A stretch of 64,000 bases of DNA, taken from positions 1 through 64,000 of the forward strand of contig JARLHA010000042.1 in the NCBI GenBank assembly GCA_031292485.1. Direction: 5' to 3'. The position numbers and the translations under genes are program-made. This document shows positions 19,509 through 28,956 of the stretch, in pieces (the stretch's first letter is position 1; each line of letters opens with the position of its first letter). The notes beneath the pieces were generated by a model that saw only the letters and a program-made list of their open reading frames with translations, had not been told where the DNA came from and made no database searches. Origin of the DNA: Mucilaginibacter sp. Lineage in GTDB: Bacteria; Bacteroidota; Bacteroidia; Sphingobacteriales; Sphingobacteriaceae.

Positions 19509-21107
19509 ATGAAAAAACGACTTATATATAGTTTTCTGCTTTTTGGTGCGACATTTATAACAGGTTGTACTAAAAACTTCGATCAAATAAATACCGACCC
19601 AACTAAAGTAAGTGCAGAATTGTTTAACCCTAACTTTTTGATGGCCCAGGCACAAATTCAATTTTCGAATACAGGGTATGATCAATTGTTGTATCAGAGC
19701 ATGTGGTCTCAATCATTAGCATCCACTTACGATTATTATGGAAACGGTGATAAATATGTATACCGAGGCAGCGCACAGGATTATAAATCGCGTACCTGGA
19801 ATACCAGCTACGGCGCCGCTACCCTGGTATATGAAATGAAAAACCTTGTTAAAGGCAATGCGGCATATAGCAACCTTGATAATTGCGGTAGTGTTTTATT
19901 GGTGATGATGTTGCAACGTGTTACCGATGCTTACGGTGATATTCCCTACTCACAGGCATTGCAGGCTAAAAGCGGCATAACTCAGCCGGTTTTTGACACC
20001 CAGCAGAGCATTTATACATCGATGCTAAGCACTTTGGCCACAGCCACAGCCGCTTTGGATGCTTCTAAACCAGGACCAACGTCCGATCTTTTCTATAGCG
20101 GTAATATTACTCAATGGAAGAAACTTGGATATTCACTAATGCTTAAAGTTGCAATGCGTTTAACTAAAGTTGATCCTACTACTGCTCAAAAATATGCTGA
20201 AATGGCATATTCAGGAGGCGCAATGGCTTCAATAGCCGACGATGCCAAAGTTCAGGCAGATAATGGAAATGGTAACGGCAACAGCAATGCTGCTGCACTA
20301 TTGGTAACCGATGATTTCAGGGAAGTTCGCTGGTCTAATTCTTTGATTAGCTATATGCAATCAACAAATGACCCACGTATCAGCGCTGTAGCTGAAGTTT
20401 CAGCAGGTACAGGAAAAACAGCCAATCAAACTGAAGCTCCGGGCATCAGCACTGCTTCACTGCAAATAGGCATGCCTAACGGATATGATTTGAATGGCGG
20501 AGCAACAGATATTTCCAAAGCTCCAAATTATCCTGGCGTAAGCCCTGCGGATCCGTCGATTTCGACTGATGCACCCGCTCCTGATGGAAAGTATTCCCGC
20601 CCGCGTTTTGCCGTTTATGGTGATCGCAACGGGGTGAATATGTTACTAACTTACGGCGAATCTGAGTTGTTATTTGCCGAAGCAGCAAGCAGGGGCTGGA
20701 ATACCGGCGTTGCGGCTACACACTATGCAAACGCATTAGCAGCGGACATGGGGGAATTAGCACAACTTAATGCTACTCCTACTGCTGTGGTGGCATCGTC
20801 GGATATAGCCGCTTATGTAGCAGCACATCCGTTAGTAGCAGCAACTGCGCTGGAGCAAATAAATATGGAGTATTTTGTTGAAACATCAACAAGCTTTAAC
20901 TTTAATGAAACCTGGGCCAACTGGAGAAGATCCGGTTATCCTGTTTTAACTCCTGTTGTTTATCCGTCACAATTTAGTACTGTTATTCCAAGAAGAATGG
21001 AATATCCGGTTACATTGCCTTCAACAAACGGCGCAAACTACGCTGCTGCCGTTGGGAGAATTACGGGAGGTGATCAATTCAGCTCCAGAGTATGGTGGGA
21101 TAAATAA
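19509..21107 (+). CDS. SusD/RagB-type outer-membrane lipoprotein
   Basis: This 532-aa surface lipoprotein closes over the SusC barrel and captures the nutrient. The lipobox FITGC puts the acylated cysteine at residue 20. The N-terminal signature (FDQINTDPTKVSAELFNPNF, then YDQLLYQSMWSQSLASTYDY) belongs to the SusD-like_2 subgroup, in which many members serve non-starch or peptide-like substrates. TPR-like helices follow, and the C-terminus (PSQFSTVIPRRMEYPVTLPS) is typical. It is co-transcribed with the upstream susC (4-bp gap) and followed by a strong terminator at 21125-21166. Confidence 0.94.
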   Translation: MKKRLIYSFLLFGATFITGCTKNFDQINTDPTKVSAELFNPNFLMAQAQIQFSNTGYDQLLYQSMWSQSLASTYDYYGNGDKYVYRGSAQDYKSRTWNTSYGAATLVYEMKNLVKGNAAYSNLDNCGSVLLVMMLQRVTDAYGDIPYSQALQAKSGITQPVFDTQQSIYTSMLSTLATATAALDASKPGPTSDLFYSGNITQWKKLGYSLMLKVAMRLTKVDPTTAQKYAEMAYSGGAMASIADDAKVQADNGNGNGNSNAAALLVTDDFREVRWSNSLISYMQSTNDPRISAVAEVSAGTGKTANQTEAPGISTASLQIGMPNGYDLNGGATDISKAPNYPGVSPADPSISTDAPAPDGKYSRPRFAVYGDRNGVNMLLTYGESELLFAEAASRGWNTGVAATHYANALAADMGELAQLNATPTAVVASSDIAAYVAAHPLVAATALEQINMEYFVETSTSFNFNETWANWRRSGYPVLTPVVYPSQFSTVIPRRMEYPVTLPSTNGANYAAAVGRITGGDQFSSRVWWDK

Positions 21108-21124
21108 TTTTTAATATTATATTT

Positions 21125-21166
21125 AATAACTAAAGAGAGACTTTTATAAAGTCCTCTTTAGTTATT
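21125..21166 (+). terminator. Terminator after susD
   Basis: AATAACTAAAGAG (21125-21137) pairs with CTCTTTAGTTATT (21154-21166). The inner ACTTT/AAAGT pairs extend the stem. The hairpin covers a TTG at 21165 that could open the next frame, which argues for the downstream ATG at 21207 as the real start of the FG-GAP gene. Confidence 0.85.
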
Positions 21167-21206
21167 GATAATTTTTAATCACCCTGGGTTTTTCCAAACT
21201 TCCCTA

Positions 21207-24200
21207 ATGTTCTGTATTAATTCAATATCCGTTAAAACCCCAAAACGATTTTACAGTATTGCACTGGCGTTTGTTGGTTTTATTAATTTAGGGGCTTCTG
21301 CACAACAGCCGTTATTCAAACTTTTATCCCCAAAGGAAAGTAACATTAAATTCAGTAATGATATTGATGAGACGGAATCGCTCAATGTTTTATCTTATGA
21401 ATATTTTTACAATGGCGGCGGCGTAGCTGTTGGTGATATTAATAATGATGGCCTGCAGGACCTTATGTTCACCGGCAACATGGGTTCAAATAAGTTGTAT
21501 TTAAACCTGGGGCACATGAAGTTTAAGGATATCACCAAAGAGGCCTGCCCCGAATTGGAAGGCAGATCGGGAGGGTGGAAAACCGGCGTCACGATGGCGG
21601 ATGTTAATGGCGACGGTTTACTTGATATTTACATTTGCTACTCCGGGAATGTTAATGAAGAAACCCGGCGAAATCAATTATTTATCAACCAGGGGTCGGA
21701 TAAAAATGGGATCCCGCACTTTAAAGAAGAAGCCAAAGCCTACGGGCTTGATGACCCCGGTTATGGAACCCAGGCCGTTTTTTTTGATTATGATGGTGAC
21801 GGCGATCTTGACATGTTCCTGCTGAACCATAATGTCAAAAAGATTGATAACATGGAGCTTGCCCGGTATAAAAACCAAACAGACGAGCTGGCAAGCAATA
21901 AACTTTTCAGAAATGACAACGGCCATTTTACGGATGTTTCAAAAACAGCTGGCATAGTTCAAAACCCGCTTACATTCGGGCTTGGCGTGGCCATTGCTGA
22001 TATCAATAATGACGGATGGCCCGATATTTATGTAACAAACGATTATAACGAGCCGGATTATTTATATATCAATAATCACGACGGTACTTTTACCGAAAAA
22101 TCGCAGCAGATGCTGAGGCATATGTCGCATTTCTCAATGGGCGTTGACATTGCCGATTTCAATAACGACGGCCTTAATGATATTTTATCCCTTGATATGT
22201 TGCCGGAAGATAATCACCGGCAAAAATCACTTCAACTGGAAGAAAACTATGAGTCATTTGCATTGATGCAAAACCAGGGCTTGTATAAACAATATATGCG
22301 CAATATGCTGCAGCTGAATAATGGCGACGGCACATTCAGCGAAATAGGGCAATTAGCCGGGGTATCCAATACCGACTGGAGCTGGTGCCCGCTCATTGCT
22401 GATTTTGACAATGATGGCTACAAAGACATTTTCATCAGCAACGGGTATTTAAGAGATTATACCAACAAAGACTTTTTGCGCTATTGGGGCGATTATAAAA
22501 TTAAAAAAGCGATGGCGGGTGAGCCTTTCCGATTATTGGATCTGATAAACGCTATGCCCTCAACGTCGATACCCAATTATATTTTCCGTAATGATCACGA
22601 CCTTACTTTTACAAACAAACAGGTTGAATGGGGGATAAGTCAGCCCGGGGTATCGAGTGGCGCGGTATACGCTGATCTGGACAATGACGGCGATCTTGAT
22701 CTGATCATAAACAATATCAACCAGCCGGCTTCCATTTACCAGAATATGAGCCGCGAAAATAACAATACAAATTACCTGGCTGTTAAACTGAAAGGGACAG
22801 GTAAAAACACAAACGCAATAGGGGCAAAGGTTTATGTTTATACGCCGGGTAATTTACAGTACCAGGAGGTAAATCCAAACAGGGGCTATTTGTCATGTGT
22901 TTCAACTACATTGAATTTTGGCCTGGGGGATAACACAAAGGTTGATTCGGTCAGGATTATCTGGCCCGATCAAACCACCCAATCCATAGCTTCAGTCAAC
23001 GCAAACCAGCTAATGACAATCGCCTGTCAAAGCGCATTAAAACCATATATACCGGTACCAGTTGTAAATAAACCGGTTTTCAAACGAGCTGACCCTGCTA
23101 TCGATTTTAAGCCGGAGGAAATTACGCTGAATGATTTTAAACGGCAGTTGCTGATGCTGTTTATGTATTCAAAAACAGCCCCGGTAATTGCTAAAGCAGA
23201 TGTGAATAAAGATGGCATGGAAGACCTGTTTGTAAGCGGTACGCAGGATAGCCCCGGTAAAATTTATATTCAGCAGCCAGGCGGTAAATTTCTCGTAGTA
23301 GACCTCGTAAGAGGAAGTACTGAAAATATCGGAACAACCGCTGCGGCCGTTTTTTTTGACGCTAATGGCGATGGTTACCCCGATCTTTATATTGCAAAAG
23401 GCGGTTATTCCCTATACGAACCTAATACACCAGAACTTCAGGACGAACTATATCTGAATGATGGTAAGGGTAATTTTGTGTTATCTCCTAATGCTCTGCC
23501 GGTGCTTAATACCTGCAGCAAATCATGCGTAAAGCCATGCGACTTTGATGGGGACGGTGATATCGATCTTTTTGTGGGCGGCAGAGTAATACCTGGCCAG
23601 TACCCTTTGGCTCCCAAAAGTTATTTATTGATTAATGATGGAAAGGGGCATTTCAAAGTTGACAGTACCTCTTTTGGCAAATTAGGAATGGTAACCGATG
23701 CCCAGTGGATTGATCTGAACAACGACGGACGAAAAGACCTCGTGCTCTGCGGGGAGTTTATGCCTATCACAGTATTTATCAATACCCCAGAGGGTTTTAA
23801 GGATAAGACAAGTGATTATTTCGCCCCCCTGCAAAAAGGGTTTTGGTTTAAGCTGGCCTTTGCTGATGTAAACGGCGATGGAAAGCCTGATCTGATCGCT
23901 GGTAACCTGGGCCTGAACTCGCAGATCCATGCATCAGAAAAAGAGCCCGCTGAATTGTATTTTGCCGACTTTGATCATAACGGTTCAATCGATCCTTTTT
24001 TTAACTTTTATATACAGGGTAAAATTTACCCTTTTGTAAGCCGTGACGAAATGAATGACCAAATGTACTCCATGCGCCGGAAGTTCTCGTCATATAAAGC
24101 TTATGCTGATGCAACTATTAACGATATTTTCAGCCCCGAAGAATTAAGCAAGGCCGGGAAATTGACTGTAAATGAAACAAAGACCACCTTATTTATCAAT

Positions 24201-24536
24201 CACAACGGTAAGTTTGAAGCCGCAGATCTGCCCCTTGAGGCACAGTTTTCTCCGGTAACCCAAATAATGACCGGTGACTTTGATCACGACGGGAATACAG
24301 ATATCCTATTGTTAGGCAACCATTCGGATAACCGGCTTAAATTGGGTAGTATGGATGCCAATTATGGCTGTTTGCTAAAAGGTGACGGCAAAGGCGGTTT
24401 CAAATACGTTAGTCAGCCATCTTCGGGTTTGTCAGTTATAGGCGATGTTAAATCAGCTGTTGAAATAAACATCAATAACACAAGCTATTTGCTGATCGGT
24501 TTAAGCCAAGGGCCTTTGCAATTTTATAAAGAATGA
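21207..24536 (+). CDS. Secreted FG-GAP/VCBS repeat protein with UnbV (ASPIC) domain
   Basis: A protein of about 1109 aa, paralogous to the gene at 2220-5837. The ATG at 21207 yields a cleavable signal peptide (AFVGFINLGASAQQ); no lipobox is present, unlike the other two copies. At least 13 calcium-type repeats are seen, including DINNDGLQDLMF, DYDGDGDLDMFL, DLDNDGDLDLII, DFDGDGDIDLFV and DFDHDGNTDILL. The UnbV/ASPIC motif (DSVRIIWPDQTTQ) sits at about 570-600 and splits two propellers. It follows the susCD pair behind a terminator, and its stop codon overlaps the start of the haloperoxidase-type gene. It is probably an export-dependent partner of that locus; the function is not established. 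Confidence 0.87.
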   Translation: MFCINSISVKTPKRFYSIALAFVGFINLGASAQQPLFKLLSPKESNIKFSNDIDETESLNVLSYEYFYNGGGVAVGDINNDGLQDLMFTGNMGSNKLYLNLGHMKFKDITKEACPELEGRSGGWKTGVTMADVNGDGLLDIYICYSGNVNEETRRNQLFINQGSDKNGIPHFKEEAKAYGLDDPGYGTQAVFFDYDGDGDLDMFLLNHNVKKIDNMELARYKNQTDELASNKLFRNDNGHFTDVSKTAGIVQNPLTFGLGVAIADINNDGWPDIYVTNDYNEPDYLYINNHDGTFTEKSQQMLRHMSHFSMGVDIADFNNDGLNDILSLDMLPEDNHRQKSLQLEENYESFALMQNQGLYKQYMRNMLQLNNGDGTFSEIGQLAGVSNTDWSWCPLIADFDNDGYKDIFISNGYLRDYTNKDFLRYWGDYKIKKAMAGEPFRLLDLINAMPSTSIPNYIFRNDHDLTFTNKQVEWGISQPGVSSGAVYADLDNDGDLDLIINNINQPASIYQNMSRENNNTNYLAVKLKGTGKNTNAIGAKVYVYTPGNLQYQEVNPNRGYLSCVSTTLNFGLGDNTKVDSVRIIWPDQTTQSIASVNANQLMTIACQSALKPYIPVPVVNKPVFKRADPAIDFKPEEITLNDFKRQLLMLFMYSKTAPVIAKADVNKDGMEDLFVSGTQDSPGKIYIQQPGGKFLVVDLVRGSTENIGTTAAAVFFDANGDGYPDLYIAKGGYSLYEPNTPELQDELYLNDGKGNFVLSPNALPVLNTCSKSCVKPCDFDGDGDIDLFVGGRVIPGQYPLAPKSYLLINDGKGHFKVDSTSFGKLGMVTDAQWIDLNNDGRKDLVLCGEFMPITVFINTPEGFKDKTSDYFAPLQKGFWFKLAFADVNGDGKPDLIAGNLGLNSQIHASEKEPAELYFADFDHNGSIDPFFNFYIQGKIYPFVSRDEMNDQMYSMRRKFSSYKAYADATINDIFSPEELSKAGKLTVNETKTTLFINHNGKFEAADLPLEAQFSPVTQIMTGDFDHDGNTDILLLGNHSDNRLKLGSMDANYGCLLKGDGKGGFKYVSQPSSGLSVIGDVKSAVEININNTSYLLIGLSQGPLQFYKE

Positions 24537-25894
24537 TGACCTATTTAAAAAAGCTAATTTTCTTTTCTTTCCTGGTGCTTGCCCAATATTGTTTTGCACA
24601 AGCTCCCGAAAAAGCGTTTCCTGATTATTTGCAGCCAAATCATGCCATAAACGCTGTAACAATGGTAATGATCCATGATGTAACAAGCCCCCCTGTGGCA
24701 GCAAGGTATTATGCTTATTGTATGCAGGGGGCATATAATATCGTTAGTATTAACAACAAAAACATCCCGCCGTTGCAGCGTTTTATCAAAGGCTTTACGC
24801 CAGATGGGAGCCTTGATACGATACATGAAAAATATGATTACCGCATAGCAAGTTATTACAGCATAATGGAGATAGCGAGGCAATTGCTTCCGTCGGGATT
24901 TATGCTCAAAGATGATGAAGATAATTTTATTTACCTTTTGCAAAAAACAGGTATCCCGCAAGCGGTTATAGATAATTCGGTTAAAGTTGCTAAACTGGCT
25001 ACTGTACAGATTGTTAATTTTTCAAAAGCCGATCACTATAATAAACTAAGTACGCTTAAAAGATATACACCTTTAAAGGGGGATGCATATTGGTATCCAA
25101 CCCCACCTGGTTATTTTGAAGCCGTTGAACCCCATTGGAAAACCATACGCCCTATGATGATTGACTCTGCCAATCAGTTCAGGCCATTGGCGCTCACGCC
25201 TTTCAGCACAGATTCTACCTCGGTTTTTTTTAAACATGCGAAGGATGTTTACGATACTTCAAAACATTTAACAACCGAACAAGTTGAAATAGCCCTTTTT
25301 TGGGATTGTAATCCTTTTGCTATTACAACTTCGGGGCACATGATGATCGGCTATAAAAAGATAACGCCCGGTGGGCATTGGATGAATGTGACAGGCTTGG
25401 CATGCAAACAGGCCCATCTTAGCTTTGACCAATCAATAATGGTGTTAACAATTGAAGGTAGCACGCTGATGGATGCGTTTATCAGCAGTTGGGACGCAAA
25501 ATACCAGGATAACCGCATCCGGCCCGAAACTTACATTAACAGGTATATAGATGTAAACTGGCGGCCTATTTTACAAACTCCGCCTTTTCCTGAATTCACC
25601 AGTGCTCATTCGGTCGTGTCAAATGCATCCGCTGAATTACTGACCTATTTATTAGGAGATAAATTTGCCTATACAGACGTTACTGAAATTCCCTTTGGAA
25701 GTGGTCAGCGGTCATTTAAATCTTTCCGCCAGGCTTCTGATGAAGCTTCAGTTTCGCGGTTTTATGGGGGAATACATTATCTGGAAAGTGTAAACAGTGG
25801 GGTAACCGAAGGTAAAATGGTTGGGGCCGATATAATTTCAAAAATAAAAAAAGCAGGTGTTTTACCTCTGACAGGGAATTACCGGCCCAAATAA
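24533..25894 (+). CDS. Vanadium-dependent haloperoxidase / PAP2-type phosphatase
   Basis: A 453-aa exported protein with signal peptide ending about YCFAQ. It carries the three active-site motifs shared by vanadium haloperoxidases and PAP2 acid phosphatases: K-x(6)-R-P as KYQDNRIRPE near residue 322, P-S/T-x-H as PEFTSAHSVVS near 352-362 and SRFYGGIHY near 407-416. These residues bind vanadate or phosphate, so the family cannot be split into oxidant producer or phosphatase by eye. The start overlaps the stop of the FG-GAP gene by 4 bp (ATGATGA), suggesting translational coupling. A second ATG at 24536 is equally possible. Confidence 0.88.
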   Translation: MMTYLKKLIFFSFLVLAQYCFAQAPEKAFPDYLQPNHAINAVTMVMIHDVTSPPVAARYYAYCMQGAYNIVSINNKNIPPLQRFIKGFTPDGSLDTIHEKYDYRIASYYSIMEIARQLLPSGFMLKDDEDNFIYLLQKTGIPQAVIDNSVKVAKLATVQIVNFSKADHYNKLSTLKRYTPLKGDAYWYPTPPGYFEAVEPHWKTIRPMMIDSANQFRPLALTPFSTDSTSVFFKHAKDVYDTSKHLTTEQVEIALFWDCNPFAITTSGHMMIGYKKITPGGHWMNVTGLACKQAHLSFDQSIMVLTIEGSTLMDAFISSWDAKYQDNRIRPETYINRYIDVNWRPILQTPPFPEFTSAHSVVSNASAELLTYLLGDKFAYTDVTEIPFGSGQRSFKSFRQASDEASVSRFYGGIHYLESVNSGVTEGKMVGADIISKIKKAGVLPLTGNYRPK

Positions 25895-26024
25895 CAATTT
25901 GTTTTTGGCAGGAAAATCCATAAAAAGATAAAGGGAATATGACCCAAAAAATACTTCCGGCGGTGAGACGGCCTGATGTTTGGTTGAGGAGAAGTCCCGG
26001 CATTGCGGGGACGCTCTGCTTTAG

Positions 26025-28727
26025 CTAATCATCATCCTTGCCGGCCAGCTTAACAGGATAGGCCTGTTTGCCTTTGGCTGAAAACCATAAAATGCGGTTA
26101 AGCAAATCATCTTTACCGCCGTCTACGTGATCGAACTCCGGCCTTAGCGATGCTCTGGCAAAATAGAGCGCTTTCCCGTTTAGCGCTGCAAGCTTCGGAT
26201 TGATTTGATTGAGCGCAATGTGATTCAGCACAGCCTGGTAGGCGAAATTAGACGGACGGTCAGTAAAACAATTAAACATGGGCAGTGCAGTAGCGTCAAT
26301 GATATTCATGGGAGGTATACCCAAAATCTGTTCAATTGACCGTACCACACAGGTTTGATTATAGTTGGTCGACACCGTTTTTTGCAGGCGGCTGTAGGGG
26401 CTTACTACAAATCCTGTGGTTCGATATGCCGAAACGTGGTCCCAGCCCGCTTGCGAGTCGTCCTCCGTTACAAAAATCACCGTGTTTTTCCAGAACTTGC
26501 TTTTGGTAACGGCTTCAATAATCCGGCCAAGCGCCAGGTCATTATCTGCAACCATAGCTTCCGGTTTTGGAAGGCCCGGTCGGGTGCCTTCAGTATGATC
26601 GAGCGAAAGCGCCATTACCATTAGTTCGGGTAGTTCGTCGCCTGGCTTTTGTTCGTATTCCTTCAATTCTTTTATGAAGGCCGAAGCCCTGATCTGGTCG
26701 GTAATTTTAAGTTCATCAGAGCCCGGATAGTTTTGCGACAGTATAGGCCTGACCCGCGAAATGGTGCTGGTGTTATAAAACTTAAAAGCCAGGCCGGCCT
26801 GGTAATTGGCGTAAATATTTGACCAGGTTAAGCTTTCATCATAATTGGGTTTCGACGCCTCACCATAAATCCTCACTGTCTTGCCATGGTCTGCCGCGTT
26901 GTTCCAGATAAAACCATTGGCATCATAAACCAGCGCGTCTTCCTGCACATGCGGGTAGCTGCGGAACCAGGCCCTAACATTCTTTTCAACATAATCCGTC
27001 ACCATTGCAGCATCCGTCCATTGGTGCCCTTCTGCCGAACATTTCCCCGATGCATAATAGTTATCCAGCAACAGGAAGTTTTTAGCCAATTGGTGCTGGT
27101 TAGGCGTGATGCTATCGCCATAAATACATAACGAAGGCGCGCCATTCCCTTGTGTCATATCGCCCAAAACCTGGTCGTAGGTGCGATTTTCTTTAATGAT
27201 GTAAAGCACATGCTTAAACACTGATGGTTCACCGATCCTTTCAGGGATAGGTTTTGGGGCGATGTTTTTGCGCGGTACCAGTTGGGCTATCTCTTCCCTG
27301 AAGGTTAAGTTGAGCGCCTTTACCCGATCGGTATATTGCTTTAGCTGTTGCTGGCCAGGGATAGGTATAATGGATATGGTAGCCAGCTCATGGTGCGAGT
27401 TATAAGCAGTTATATCAGCGGGCACATCCTTCGCTTTAAATTCCTTGGTGCTTACCCTTGAACCTTCGCCCTCCAGGTTGGTTACAAAAAGGGTATTGCC
27501 GTCAACCAGTAAACCGCCGGGATAGGCTTCAGTTGGTATAAAGCCTTTGACAGCGGTTTTGCCCGAGCCCTTTGCCGATGATCTTGCCCCCAATTTAATT
27601 ACCGCCACCGCGTTATCAAGGCCGTTGGCCACATACAGCGTTGTTCCGCCCTCACTAATGGCAAGCGCATTGGGCGAATCACCGATATAACCTTTTTGAC
27701 CGGGGATGAGCCGTACCGGGATATTTTCAACAACCTGCAACGCCGGAACCGATATCACCGATACATTATCGCTATTGGCATTGGCCACATATAAAAAACG
27801 ACCATCTTTTGAAGGAATGATCACATTTGGGTGCAACCCAACCATTATTTCTTTGGTCATATCTCCGGTTGCCAGGTCAATAACCTGTACACTGCCACTA
27901 TTGGTTGCGCCGGTCTTCGGATCGGTATAAGTGCTGCCGTAGGGGACGCCGGCGGTTTCTCTACCGACAGTATCTGCCGGCATGGGGCCGCCCCAGTTGG
28001 TGATAAACAATTGATTACCAACCGACGCAATGCCATAAGGCGCAACCCCGGTGGGTTTGGTCCATACGGTATTATTTGTGCTCAGCTCGATTTTTACCAG
28101 CTGGTCATTGCCGTTCAGTACCACATACAGGTAGTCCTTATAGTTCTCCGTGCGGATTAGCAATTCATTGGGCAAAGCCAGGGGCGAGGGCGCAACAGGT
28201 TTAAAGCGGAATGTTTGTTTGATGCTGATCTTCTTGCCGTCCCATACTGCCTGCATTACATACGATTGATGGTTATCCCCGTCTGCTGCACTCCAGAAGA
28301 TCTGTGTTTCGGTGCCGGTCGTCCAGGTTTTTAGGCCCGAATAGGTGCTCATTAAGCCTTTATATTGCTTGTCGTCGTTATAGGTCCATTTGGCAATAAC
28401 CTTCTCTTGTGTGGTGTCAATAAGGGTAATGCCGTAACGGTCTTCTACCGCTAATACCGGTGTCTGCGGGATCAGCTTTACATCCAAACTATGGTTTTCC
28501 ACCTTCGGGTCGCCGAAGCGGACTACCCTGCCCGCCGGATCAATCAGCCGGTTATAGGGCATCATCACCGGCAGTACCTTATTGGTTAAAGTGCTGTCAT
28601 CATAAGCGCTGTGCATATTGGTTAGCTCCTGGTCGCCGGATAAGCCGTTCCGTTTGGCCGGATTGCAGGCAGTAATACCAGTAACCAGCAAAATAATACC
28701 GAGTGCCGAAAATGGGTTTGTTTTCAT
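26025..28727 (-). CDS. YncE-like beta-propeller / phosphoesterase lipoprotein
   Basis: A 900-aa lipoprotein (lipobox GITAC, Cys21) built of two parts. Residues about 30-470 form a YVTN/YncE-type propeller, with blades such as SKDGRFLYVANANSDNVSVI and EGGTTLYVANGLDNAVAVIK. From about 500 on there is an alkaline-phosphatase-superfamily phosphoesterase like that of phospholipase C, with HVLYIIKENRTYDQVLGDM (about 505-521), CSAEGHQWTDAAMVTDYVEK and VIFVTEDDSQAGWDHV as metal and catalytic segments. The substrate is unknown. The gene is divergent from the LLM oxidoreductase gene, with a repeat-rich gap between. It converges on the haloperoxidase gene with only 130 bp between stops. Confidence 0.9.
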   Translation of the reverse strand: MKTNPFSALGIILLVTGITACNPAKRNGLSGDQELTNMHSAYDDSTLTNKVLPVMMPYNRLIDPAGRVVRFGDPKVENHSLDVKLIPQTPVLAVEDRYGITLIDTTQEKVIAKWTYNDDKQYKGLMSTYSGLKTWTTGTETQIFWSAADGDNHQSYVMQAVWDGKKISIKQTFRFKPVAPSPLALPNELLIRTENYKDYLYVVLNGNDQLVKIELSTNNTVWTKPTGVAPYGIASVGNQLFITNWGGPMPADTVGRETAGVPYGSTYTDPKTGATNSGSVQVIDLATGDMTKEIMVGLHPNVIIPSKDGRFLYVANANSDNVSVISVPALQVVENIPVRLIPGQKGYIGDSPNALAISEGGTTLYVANGLDNAVAVIKLGARSSAKGSGKTAVKGFIPTEAYPGGLLVDGNTLFVTNLEGEGSRVSTKEFKAKDVPADITAYNSHHELATISIIPIPGQQQLKQYTDRVKALNLTFREEIAQLVPRKNIAPKPIPERIGEPSVFKHVLYIIKENRTYDQVLGDMTQGNGAPSLCIYGDSITPNQHQLAKNFLLLDNYYASGKCSAEGHQWTDAAMVTDYVEKNVRAWFRSYPHVQEDALVYDANGFIWNNAADHGKTVRIYGEASKPNYDESLTWSNIYANYQAGLAFKFYNTSTISRVRPILSQNYPGSDELKITDQIRASAFIKELKEYEQKPGDELPELMVMALSLDHTEGTRPGLPKPEAMVADNDLALGRIIEAVTKSKFWKNTVIFVTEDDSQAGWDHVSAYRTTGFVVSPYSRLQKTVSTNYNQTCVVRSIEQILGIPPMNIIDATALPMFNCFTDRPSNFAYQAVLNHIALNQINPKLAALNGKALYFARASLRPEFDHVDGGKDDLLNRILWFSAKGKQAYPVKLAGKDDD

Positions 28728-28807
28728 ATCATACCGATGGCGTTAAAGATAAAACTTTAGTGTTAACTGGCGATGTTTCATCATCAATTTGTTACTTGTA
28801 TAACAGA

Positions 28808-28879
28808 TATACAGGGTGTTCCTTTTTTAAAAGTAGGAACACCGGTGAACAAAGGGGAACACCAGGGAACACCTGTATA
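28808..28879. repeat. Cluster of GGAACACC repeats in nested dyad
   Basis: Three direct copies of GGAACACC (28836-28843, 28856-28863, 28866-28873) and one inverted copy (GGTGTTCC, 28815-28822) lie within 60 bp. The whole is bounded by an inverted pair TATACAG (28808) and CTGTATA (28873-28879). It sits between the divergent YncE/phosphoesterase and LLM genes, about 80 bp from each start, so it could be an operator array or a structured RNA leader. Confidence 0.65.
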
Positions 28880-28956
28880 TTTTACAGTTAAATGTTTAAA
28901 CACTTAATTATTCCCGCTACTTTTATTCCTTCAATTGAGGATAGTTAAACTGGTAT

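Noticed and set aside
25993..26012. Hairpin GTCCC...GGGAC between convergent genes as terminator
   Set aside because: The stem is only about 5-7 bp and no T-run follows on either strand.
26025..28727. Calling the YncE/phosphoesterase protein a second plcC
   Set aside because: It has an N-terminal propeller and a lipobox, no Tat signal and no DUF756 tail; only the phosphoesterase fold is shared.
28808..28879. CRISPR-like array
   Set aside because: Repeats are only 8 bp, unevenly spaced and include an inverted copy; no cas genes are present.
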